This document shows positions 1 to 4,686 of a DNA stretch of 6,894 nt, in pieces. The notes under the pieces are model-generated. The model was not told the DNA's origin, searched no databases, and worked only from the letters and a program-made list of their open reading frames with translations. Origin of the DNA: Mariprofundaceae bacterium (GTDB lineage Bacteria; Pseudomonadota; Zetaproteobacteria; Mariprofundales; Mariprofundaceae); assembly GCA_030950965.1 (NCBI GenBank), contig JAUZQP010000190.1, positions 1 through 6,894 of the forward strand. The letters run 5' to 3'. The first letter of the stretch is position 1. Every line of letters begins with the position of its first letter. Made by a program: the position numbers and the translations under genes.

Positions 1-342
1 GACATTGCCATAACGAAGCGTTACTGCCTGCTGCGCCCAACCCAAACTTTCATAAGCATCTTGACTGGATACATCATAATTCACCGTCGCGGTAGGCCAC
101 ACATCACGAGCGTGCAGGTGGAAGTATTCATGTTCCACCGCACCATTTTGAGGTAAATGGTAAAAATAAGCAGGAACGCGAGATTCAGGATCATTCATTG
201 CTGATACAATCCCCGTATAAATAGGCGCGATTGATGCACTGGGGCTAACAGCTTGGTTACTACCAGCACCACCACCGCAAGCGGTTAAGAGGGTTGCTGC
301 AATCCATGCTGTGACAATAGTTTTGAAGGGAATATTACGCAT
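1..342 (-). CDS. Secreted lipoprotein, N-terminal part (runs off left edge)
   Basis: The reading frame is open from an ATG at 342 down to base 1, giving 114 codons with no stop, so the C-terminus lies outside the window. The start is fixed by an AAGGAGG Shine-Dalgarno six bases upstream. Residues 1-22 form a type II signal peptide: basic start (MRNIPFK), hydrophobic core, and lipobox LTAC with Cys22 as the lipidation site. Gly-rich residues follow (CGGGAG), and there is no Asp at +2, so outer-membrane sorting is expected. After a flexible Ser/Ala/Pro linker (about residues 25-40) the mature part begins, rich in His and aromatic residues (AVEHEYFHLHARDVW near residues 70-84). I do not recognise the family. 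It is transcribed away from the plus-strand cluster and shares a 167-bp intergenic region with it. The lipoprotein call is secure; the function is unknown. Confidence 0.85.
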   Translation of the reverse strand, partial: MRNIPFKTIVTAWIAATLLTACGGGAGSNQAVSPSASIAPIYTGIVSAMNDPESRVPAYFYHLPQNGAVEHEYFHLHARDVWPTATVNYDVSSQDAYESLGWAQQAVTLRYGNV

Positions 343-348
343 GACAAA

Positions 349-355
349 CCTCCTT
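349..355 (-). promoter_or_regulatory. Strong Shine-Dalgarno of the leftmost lipoprotein gene
   Basis: On the minus strand this reads AAGGAGG, an almost complete anti-16S match, with six bases between it and the ATG at 342. It decides the start codon of the left-edge gene and suggests efficient translation. The plus-strand genes of the 510-2832 part of the cluster have no comparable site. Confidence 0.85.
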
Positions 356-368
356 GTTTGGTTTCTTT

Positions 369-399
369 ATCATAGTGATGAAGCTTACATACAAGCCAA
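369..399 (-). promoter_or_regulatory. Candidate sigma70-type promoter for the left lipoprotein gene
   Basis: On the minus strand a TATGAT (374 to 369) matches the -10 consensus at five of six positions and lies about 27 bases upstream of the ATG, giving a short leader that contains the Shine-Dalgarno. The best upstream partner is TTGGCT (399 to 394). Its 19-bp spacing is longer than ideal, so only the -10 is convincing. This is consensus matching by eye. Confidence 0.35.
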
Positions 400-473
400 A
401 AAACCACTATCGGCTAGGGTTTGATCATCATCTAAGTATTTCGCTTAGTTTAGCCTGTACAACTGTGACTAGC

Positions 474-501
474 TTACGCTTGTGCTTGTGCTAAATATAA
501 G
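474..501 (+). promoter_or_regulatory. Weak candidate promoter of the 510-3584 cluster
   Basis: TATAAG at 496-501 matches the -10 consensus at five of six positions. A poor -35 (TTACGC, 474-479) lies 16 bp upstream. Transcription would then start near 508, almost on the first possible ATG (510), so the downstream in-frame ATGs at 522 or 531 would be more realistic starts. The intergenic region 343-509 otherwise shows only a small CTAAG/CTTAG inverted repeat near 434-450 and no obvious operator. Confidence 0.25.
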
Positions 502-506
502 CCCTT

Positions 507-538
507 ACTATGCTTCGGACTATGAATACTATGCTTCG
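507..538 (+). repeat. 11-bp direct repeat spanning the possible start codons
   Basis: ACTATGCTTCG occurs at 507-517 and again at 528-538, a 21-bp period that keeps the reading frame. Each copy carries an ATG (510 and 531). The repeat therefore duplicates the start region (Met-Leu-Arg) of the lipoprotein gene and makes the true start ambiguous. Confidence 0.7.
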
Positions 539-968
539 TTTTTTTTTAATTAGCCTGATTGCGATGTTGACTGGCTGCGCTCAGATGCACCCGCCTTTGC
601 AACCCCACCTGAGCAAAGAGCTGCATCATATCGATATCGCAGCCATTGAGTTTGATGATAAGGTGAAAATTCGTCGCCTTTCGCCATTATTATTAATGAT
701 GGGCAGCACCGGTATGATGATGGATAATATTATCATGGAAGCTCAGGGTCATGAGTACCGTCAAAAGGTAGGAGCCGTAGGCTTGGAATGCGGCAAAATT
801 TTTAAATCTACTCTGATTCATCGCCTAGAAAAATCAGGCTATGCCGTACACGATCGCAATGAACCCTATTGGAATTACTTTAAGCCCAGTCGCAAAGCTA
901 TTCGGCAGCAAACCGATGCTATTTTGCGCATCAAGATGGAACAAATCGGCTTTGGGCGAATGGCATGA
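510..968 (+). CDS. Unrecognised lipoprotein, N-terminal half of a frameshifted gene
   Basis: The 152-residue product starts with a lipoprotein signal peptide: hydrophobic core at residues 11-20 and lipobox LTGC with Cys23. In-frame ATGs lie at 510, 522 and 531. The last (Met8, followed by LRFF) gives the most typical signal peptide, and none has a good Shine-Dalgarno. The mature part has a beta-strand-like segment (HHIDIAAIEFDD, 39-50), a Met-rich hydrophobic stretch at 58-76 (Met63, 64, 69, 70, 71, 76), and a helix with single Cys94. It ends in a strand, TDAILRIKMEQIGFG, cut off by TGA at 966-968. The next frame overlaps by ATGA and continues in the same style without a signal peptide. An extra T in the TTT at 951-953 would read IGFWANGMTRPY and fuse both frames, so I infer a one-base deletion or a sequencing error. 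It heads the operon with the oxidoreductase and kdsB. Family unknown. Confidence 0.7.
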   Translation: MLRTMNTMLRFFLISLIAMLTGCAQMHPPLQPHLSKELHHIDIAAIEFDDKVKIRRLSPLLLMMGSTGMMMDNIIMEAQGHEYRQKVGAVGLECGKIFKSTLIHRLEKSGYAVHDRNEPYWNYFKPSRKAIRQQTDAILRIKMEQIGFGRMA

Positions 969-1369
969 CCAGACCCTACCAGGCATCAGCCTTGGTGGTT
1001 GCAGAAATGGTTGACCCTAAAACTCGAGAAACACTATACCGCAACCGCTTTGTGATCGGTTTGTCAGCCAAAGACGTGCGCGTTCTTAAAGATTACATTG
1101 GCACAACAGAACTGGTTGAACGCAGTAGTAATATTCCTAAATTCAAAAATTTTAATGCCTTATTAGCGAATGGCGAAGAAAGCCGCTTTGACCTACTTAA
1201 TGTAGTAGCTATGGCGGCTCGAAAAATATCTGACGACTTAAAGCCTGAATCACGCCGTTCTCTTCTGGCGGTAGAAGAAAGCGACCCTCGCGCTAACGCA
1301 GCTAAAGGATGGCAAGGACTTAACCCATCGGCCATCCCCTCCAGTAATTTTAACTCTTCAGGTTCATAA
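965..1369 (+). CDS. C-terminal half of the frameshifted lipoprotein gene
   Basis: The 134-residue frame begins at an ATG overlapping the previous stop (ATGA). That could be translational coupling, but no Shine-Dalgarno precedes it, it has no signal peptide, and its first residues (MTRPYQASALVVAEMVDPKT) look like the middle of a beta-hairpin. A strand-turn-strand follows (ALVVAEMVD / ETLYRNRFVIGL, about 9-34), then a helical part with DLLNVVAMAARKISDDL (about 76-92), and a Ser/Asn-rich disordered tail. The pattern fits the C-terminal half of a periplasmic lipoprotein whose N-terminal half is encoded just upstream. It ends two bases before the oxidoreductase start. Alternatively it is a separate small coupled protein, which I consider less likely. 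I do not recognise the family. Confidence 0.6.
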   Translation: MTRPYQASALVVAEMVDPKTRETLYRNRFVIGLSAKDVRVLKDYIGTTELVERSSNIPKFKNFNALLANGEESRFDLLNVVAMAARKISDDLKPESRRSLLAVEESDPRANAAKGWQGLNPSAIPSSNFNSSGS

Positions 1370-1371
1370 TC

Positions 1372-2400
1372 ATGCCAACATTCATGTCTGCCATCGTCGT
1401 AACAGAAGCAGGGGACACTTCAGTCTTACAAGCACAGTCATTAACGCGCCCATCTTGTGCGCCGAATGAAGTGCTTGTTCGCATCTTTGCAGCAGGGGTC
1501 AACCCTGTGGATACCAAAGCACGCCAGCGTGGTGGTCTTCTCGGTGATCCTACGGCATTCATCCCCGGCTGTGATGGTGCTGGCATCATCGAAGCGATAG
1601 GCTCTGAGGTGGAACATTACCAAGTGGGTGATGCCGTGTTTTATTGTTATGGTGGCATTGGTCAAGCCAGTGGCAATTATGCTGAATTTACTTGCGTGCC
1701 AGAACAATATATCGCACACAAACCCACAGCATGCAATATGGCACAAGCCGCTGCTGCCCCCTTGGTGCTCATTAGCGCATGGGAATCGTTGTTTGACCGA
1801 GCACGCTTACAAGCAGGGCAAACCCTGTTTATTACAGGTGGCACAGGTGGTGTCGGTCATGTCGCTATTCAATTAGCCAAGGAAGCAGGCTGCCGCGTGA
1901 TCTGCACCGTAAGTTCTGAGGAAAAAGCTGATTTAGCCCGCTCCTTGGGTGCTGATGCGGTGATTGACCGAACGCAGGAAGATGTTGTTGCTGCTGTCAT
2001 GGAGTGGACAGATGGTGCTGGTGTGGATCTGTTATTTGATACGGTAGGCGGCGAAACATTGCCTCCGCTGATTTCCAGCGTGGCAAATTATGGCACTGTA
2101 GTCAGCTTATTACAGTTCCCTGATACACTTGATTGGGCGCAATTGCGCTTAAAAAATATCACCCTAGCGCAAGAGCTGATGCTCAGCCCCATGCTGTTAA
2201 ACGATTACGCAGCAGCAGAACATCAAGCTGCTATTTTAGAAGAGTGCGCCGAGCTGATGACACAAGACAAACTCACCGTGCATATTGATACTGTATTGCC
2301 ACTGGCTGAAGCCGCGCAAGCACATCAACGCATCGAGCTGGGGCAAACGACGGGGAAGCTGGTATTAGACTGTACCGATGGCACGTTGGATCATGATTAG
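1372..2400 (+). CDS. Zinc-independent MDR oxidoreductase (NADPH:quinone reductase-like)
   Basis: The 342-residue product has the usual length and order of the medium-chain dehydrogenase/reductase superfamily. An N-terminal GroES-like domain (about 5-120) carries VLVRIFAAGVNPVDTKAR (35-51) and PGCDGAGIIEAIGSEV (65-80). A Rossmann domain (about 125-275) has the nucleotide-binding loop GGTGGVGHVAIQLAK (156-170), then SLGADAVID (191-199). The C-terminus returns to the catalytic domain and ends with GQTTGKLVLD (324-333). The zinc-binding cysteines of alcohol dehydrogenases are not seen, so a zinc-free quinone or enone reductase using NADPH is the best fit, acting in the cytosol. The substrate cannot be read from the sequence. 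The start is either ATG 1372 or in-frame ATG 1384 (Met5, giving the family-typical MSAIVV); neither has a strong ribosome site. It lies two bases after the preceding gene and 12 before the next, so it is co-transcribed. Confidence 0.9.
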   Translation: MPTFMSAIVVTEAGDTSVLQAQSLTRPSCAPNEVLVRIFAAGVNPVDTKARQRGGLLGDPTAFIPGCDGAGIIEAIGSEVEHYQVGDAVFYCYGGIGQASGNYAEFTCVPEQYIAHKPTACNMAQAAAAPLVLISAWESLFDRARLQAGQTLFITGGTGGVGHVAIQLAKEAGCRVICTVSSEEKADLARSLGADAVIDRTQEDVVAAVMEWTDGAGVDLLFDTVGGETLPPLISSVANYGTVVSLLQFPDTLDWAQLRLKNITLAQELMLSPMLLNDYAAAEHQAAILEECAELMTQDKLTVHIDTVLPLAEAAQAHQRIELGQTTGKLVLDCTDGTLDHD

Positions 2401-2412
2401 TAACCAGTGTGA

Positions 2413-2832
2413 ATGATGACCATGATTAAGCTGCGAAGTCGCTTCAACTACTTATTATGCACACTCATACTATTATCATCCTGCGGATTTGCTGAAAAGG
2501 AATCTATTGAACAGGTGTTGAATGCGCGTGACCACGCTGTTTCGGAGCGTGATATTGCAGCTTTTTCAGCCCTGTTAGCGGATGACTTTAACGAAAATGG
2601 CGCAAGCAAAACGGATAAGGTTCGGGCGCAACAACAACTGTTTGAACAGTTCGAGCAAATTCAAATGCAATCCCATGATCGCACCTTAACACTCGACGGC
2701 CCGCATGCTGCATGTGAACAAAGTTACAGCTTGCGCGTCTTGCAAGATCAAACATGGCGCTCGCTGGTGCAGCGAGAGCGCGTTCTACTCAAAAAAACAG
2801 CAGCGGGCTGGCAAATTACAGGAGGCATCTGA
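2413..2832 (+). CDS. Small lipoprotein with NTF2/SnoaL-like fold
   Basis: The 139-residue product has a signal peptide with a basic start (KLRSR), a hydrophobic core (YLLCTLILL) and lipobox LSSC with Cys24. The mature part begins with a helix (ESIEQVLNARDHAVSERDIAAFSALLADDF, about 30-59) and ends in strands with a terminal GWQITGGI. This helix-then-curved-sheet order, with ADDF and a final G-W-x-I-x-G, is typical of NTF2-like/SnoaL/DUF4440-type domains, here without visible catalytic residues. A single Cys101 lies in the mature part. The family call rests on pattern, not a profile search. Met1, Met2 and Met4 are alternative starts; no clear Shine-Dalgarno is present, consistent with coupling to the oxidoreductase 12 bp upstream. 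Its last codons carry the ribosome site of kdsB, and its TGA overlaps the kdsB ATG by one base. Confidence 0.75.
   Translation: MMTMIKLRSRFNYLLCTLILLSSCGFAEKESIEQVLNARDHAVSERDIAAFSALLADDFNENGASKTDKVRAQQQLFEQFEQIQMQSHDRTLTLDGPHAACEQSYSLRVLQDQTWRSLVQRERVLLKKTAAGWQITGGI
2820..2825 (+). promoter_or_regulatory. Shine-Dalgarno AGGAGG of kdsB
   Basis: A perfect AGGAGG lies inside the last codons of the upstream lipoprotein gene, six bases before the ATG at 2832. It fixes the kdsB start, although the same frame stays open upstream to an ATG at 2754. Together with the TGATG stop/start overlap it predicts strong, coupled translation. Confidence 0.9.
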
Positions 2833-3584
2833 TGACTCAATCCATCGCTATTGGCATCCCTGCGCGTATGGCATCGACACGGTTCCCTGACAAACCTTTA
2901 GCCCTGTTGCATGGTCAGCCGATGATTGCCCATGTGGTGAATCGCGCTATTCAAGCGAATGTTGGCCCCGTAGTTGTAGCCACGGATGATCAGCGCATCG
3001 CTGATGTCGCATTAGATACGGGAGCTCGTGTGTTCATGAGCCAGCACCACCATGCCAGCGGCAGTGATCGTTTAGCCGAGGCATTTGCTCATGTTGATGC
3101 CGATATTATTATTAACGTCCAAGGTGATGAGCCACTGATTGATCCAGCAGCGATTCGCGCCGTCATTCGTCCGTTTGCTGATGACAAACATTTGGTGATG
3201 GCAACCTTAGCCCATCCGTTGCAACGTGATGAAGACTTACACGACCCCAACGTCGTCAAAGTTGTATGCAATGCACGGGGACGAGCCATGTATTTTAGTC
3301 GCGCGGCCATTCCATTCCCCCGCCGCCAAACAGATAATCACCAAGCATGGCAGCATGTGGGATTGTATGCTTATAGCCGTGAATTTCTCATGCAATACAG
3401 CACGCTACAAGATTGCCCACAAGGTAACAGTGAGCAGTTAGAGCAACTAAAAGTACTGTATCACGGTTATGAGATTGCTGTAACCTGCGGAGATTTTCAC
3501 ACCATCGGTGTGGATACTCCCGAAGATTTGCGACGCGCAGAGGCTTTGCTGGTGGCGAGGGTTCCGCCTGTTTTCGTTAAATAG
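2832..3584 (+). CDS. kdsB: 3-deoxy-manno-octulosonate cytidylyltransferase (CMP-Kdo synthetase)
   Basis: KdsB activates Kdo with CTP to give CMP-Kdo and pyrophosphate, the cytosolic step that supplies Kdo for LPS inner core and lipid A acylation. The 250-residue product matches the family length. Seen motifs: the nucleotide-binding N-terminus IPARMASTRFPDKPL (9-23), VVVATDDQRI (47-56), SGSDRLAEA (76-84), the metal and sugar site NVQGDEPLI (95-103), DPNVVKVV, MYFSRAAIPFPR, HVGLYAYSREFL, LEQLKVLYHG and a terminal GVDTPEDLRRAEALL. Small departures from the common form are Met13 in IPARM, where aromatic residues are usual, and SGSD for SGTD; neither suggests loss of activity. The start at 2832 is set by AGGAGG and the homology boundary. 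It is the last gene of the 510-3584 cluster; kdsB is often next to other LPS genes, but here its partners are lipoproteins and an oxidoreductase. Confidence 0.97.
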   Translation: MTQSIAIGIPARMASTRFPDKPLALLHGQPMIAHVVNRAIQANVGPVVVATDDQRIADVALDTGARVFMSQHHHASGSDRLAEAFAHVDADIIINVQGDEPLIDPAAIRAVIRPFADDKHLVMATLAHPLQRDEDLHDPNVVKVVCNARGRAMYFSRAAIPFPRRQTDNHQAWQHVGLYAYSREFLMQYSTLQDCPQGNSEQLEQLKVLYHGYEIAVTCGDFHTIGVDTPEDLRRAEALLVARVPPVFVK

Positions 3585-3606
3585 CCCTGCTATTCACCTC
3601 AAAGAG

Positions 3607-3658
3607 CCGAAAATCATGACTCAACATGGGAATCCCTCGCTACGGTCTCTATTTTCGG
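3607..3658. repeat. 8-bp inverted repeat downstream of kdsB
   Basis: CCGAAAAT (3607-3614) and ATTTTCGG (3651-3658) are perfect inverted copies separated by 36 bases, starting 22 bases after the kdsB stop. The spacer contains a small GGGAATCCC near-palindrome (3628-3636). It could be a transcript-end structure, but no U-run follows the right arm, so it is not a classical intrinsic terminator. Confidence 0.4.
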
Positions 3659-3725
3659 ACAGCCTCCTGGAGCAATCAACACCCACCCTTCCATCAAAGT
3701 TGGGCTATTGCGCTTTGAAGTGTCC

Positions 3726-3754
3726 TTGTAGGCTGGCATCAATAATGCTATGTT
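3726..3754 (+). promoter_or_regulatory. Candidate promoter for the 3799-4437 gene
   Basis: TTGTAG (3726-3731) and TATGTT (3749-3754) are separated by exactly 17 bp, with partial match to sigma70 hexamers (three and four of six). A start near 3761 would leave a leader of about 38 bases containing the GAGGA ribosome site. The match is weak. A promoter is expected somewhere in the 214-bp gap because the gene is well separated from kdsB. Confidence 0.3.
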
Positions 3755-3787
3755 GCGGATATCTTTAGCGTTGCTTGCATATCACAC

Positions 3788-3792
3788 GAGGA
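3788..3792 (+). promoter_or_regulatory. Shine-Dalgarno GAGGA deciding the start at 3799
   Basis: GAGGA lies six bases before ATG 3799. The frame is also open from a TTG at 3775, but that would place the Shine-Dalgarno inside the coding region, so 3799 is preferred. Confidence 0.75.
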
Positions 3793-3798
3793 ATAGGA

Positions 3799-4437
3799 AT
3801 GAGCGTAACTAATACTGCTGGCTACAACTTGAGCTTCAAACATTTTGGACTTTTACGTAAAGCGATCATGCAAAAAGAGTCGGGCATGATTCACTTTCGT
3901 ACCATTGATGATTACAGTGGTGTATTACTGATGAACAATGGGCAAATTGGTCATGATAAGGAATTTAAGCAGCTAACTAAGTTCCTATCTTCCCCCATGA
4001 TGGTGACTGAATGGCACGCTGGGGATGTTCAATCCGAGACCACGCCCGCGCTGGAAGCCATGACCTATGCCATCAACCATCTATCATGGAATGAAGATCA
4101 GCTACGCATTGTCAGCCTGATGTTTTCCAAACTTCCACATATCCATGTAAACTTATTGGATGTCCATTTTGACAGCTTTTTAACGGATATCAGCTACAAT
4201 CTTTTTTACCAGCAATCATTATCTATCGATGGCTTTACACCGGCCTATTTTTTATTGGACAATGATCCATCCAACTCGCTTTTACTGCATCGGGTACGGG
4301 TACTGACCTTCAACTACATCTTAGGTCTAATGCAATCGAAAAAAGCTGCTTCTGAGTCCATCCCAGATCAGTCCATTAAAAGAAATCACAAATTTGGTTT
4401 TATCGGACGAATCGTACAACGAATCCGAGGCATTTGA
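3799..4437 (+). CDS. Hypothetical protein, DUF4388/PATAN-like N-terminal domain
   Basis: The 212-residue product has no signal peptide or clear transmembrane segment. Residues about 15-78 read as a compact alpha/beta module with ESGMIHFRTIDDYSGVLLMNNG (27-48). A small residue plus a short strand, then a strand ending in N-N-G-Q-I, recalls the 'effector-free' DUF4388/PATAN domains of bacterial signalling proteins. I infer this from pattern only. The middle (85-180) looks mostly helical, with SWNEDQLRIVSLMFSKLP and a hydrophobic helix LLLHRVRVLTFNYILGLM. The C-terminal 20 residues are basic and amphipathic (KRNHKFGFIGRIVQRIRGI, with Lys/Arg at 194, 195, 198, 204, 208, 210) and could bind membrane or nucleic acid. 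The next gene, 249 bp downstream, encodes a double cNBD protein, which fits a two-protein signalling pair. Function is unproven. Confidence 0.75.
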   Translation: MSVTNTAGYNLSFKHFGLLRKAIMQKESGMIHFRTIDDYSGVLLMNNGQIGHDKEFKQLTKFLSSPMMVTEWHAGDVQSETTPALEAMTYAINHLSWNEDQLRIVSLMFSKLPHIHVNLLDVHFDSFLTDISYNLFYQQSLSIDGFTPAYFLLDNDPSNSLLLHRVRVLTFNYILGLMQSKKAASESIPDQSIKRNHKFGFIGRIVQRIRGI

Positions 4438-4450
4438 TTATTCTAACTGC

Positions 4451-4474
4451 CCGTCTAAGACGGTACAAGCTTGT
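4451..4474. promoter_or_regulatory. Two adjacent perfect palindromes after the 3799-4437 gene
   Basis: CCGTCTAAGACGG (4451-4463) is a 6-bp perfect inverted repeat around one base. ACAAGCTTGT (4465-4474) is a perfect 10-bp palindrome one base further on. They lie 14 bases after the stop codon. The first could be the stem of a weak terminator, but there is no T-run. As double-stranded DNA both look like dimeric-regulator operators. No match to a known regulator is claimed. Confidence 0.4.
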
Positions 4475-4488
4475 GATTGATGGAAGAG

Positions 4489-4533
4489 GTGTCGAACACA
4501 AGAAATCCAGTAAAAAAAAAGATGTGGTGCACC
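4489..4533. promoter_or_regulatory. Further short palindromes in the 4438-4686 intergenic region
   Basis: GTGTCGAACAC (4489-4499; GTGT/ACAC arms) and GGTGCACC (4526-4533; perfect 8-bp palindrome) flank an A9 run at 4512-4520. With the two palindromes at 4451-4474 this makes four dyads in about 80 bp. They may be regulatory sites of the downstream cNBD gene or part of a structured RNA; none resembles a full CRP site (TGTGA-N6-TCACA). Confidence 0.3.
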
Positions 4534-4656
4534 TGCTGTAAGTCATGAAAATAGTTCTCTGTTCCATCTTAAAAGGGAAACCTATGTTTTGTAGCAAGCG
4601 GCTTGAAGATTCATCCGTTTTATAGAGCAAACGAAGGCTATTTATACACGACCGTA

Positions 4657-4664
4657 CCCCCCCC
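4657..4664 (+). repeat. C8 homopolymer in the leader of the cNBD gene
   Basis: Eight consecutive C residues lie 22 bases upstream of ATG 4687, just after an AT-rich TATACA (4643-4648) that could be a -10 element. If so, transcription would start at or near the tract. Homopolymers at such places can vary in length by slippage, or promote reiterative transcription, and are also common sequencing-error sites. Confidence 0.5.
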
Positions 4665-4686
4665 AAGCGATTAAAAGAGAGAAGTA

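Noticed and set aside
1093..1746. Minus-strand frames opposite the lipoprotein and oxidoreductase genes
   Set aside because: They are antisense shadows of well-supported plus-strand genes, with no ribosome sites.
2754..2831. Upstream extension of the kdsB frame starting at ATG 2754
   Set aside because: The perfect AGGAGG lies six bases before ATG 2832, family homology begins right after 2832, and the extension would overlap the lipoprotein gene by 79 bases.
3508..3768. 86-codon plus-strand frame across the end of kdsB
   Set aside because: It overlaps kdsB out of frame, has no ribosome site, and its composition looks random (Cys/Leu/Ser-rich, no domain pattern).
3775..3798. TTG start eight codons upstream in the 3799-4437 gene
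   Set aside because: It has no ribosome site and would bury the GAGGA Shine-Dalgarno that correctly precedes ATG 3799.
4471..4500. CRP site at TGTGATTGATGG
   Set aside because: Only the left half (TGTGA) is present; no TCACA lies at the required spacing.
4400..4666. 88-codon minus-strand frame in the 4438-4686 gap
   Set aside because: It overlaps the end of the upstream gene, lacks a ribosome site, and codes an Arg/Ser/Leu-rich string without recognisable structure.
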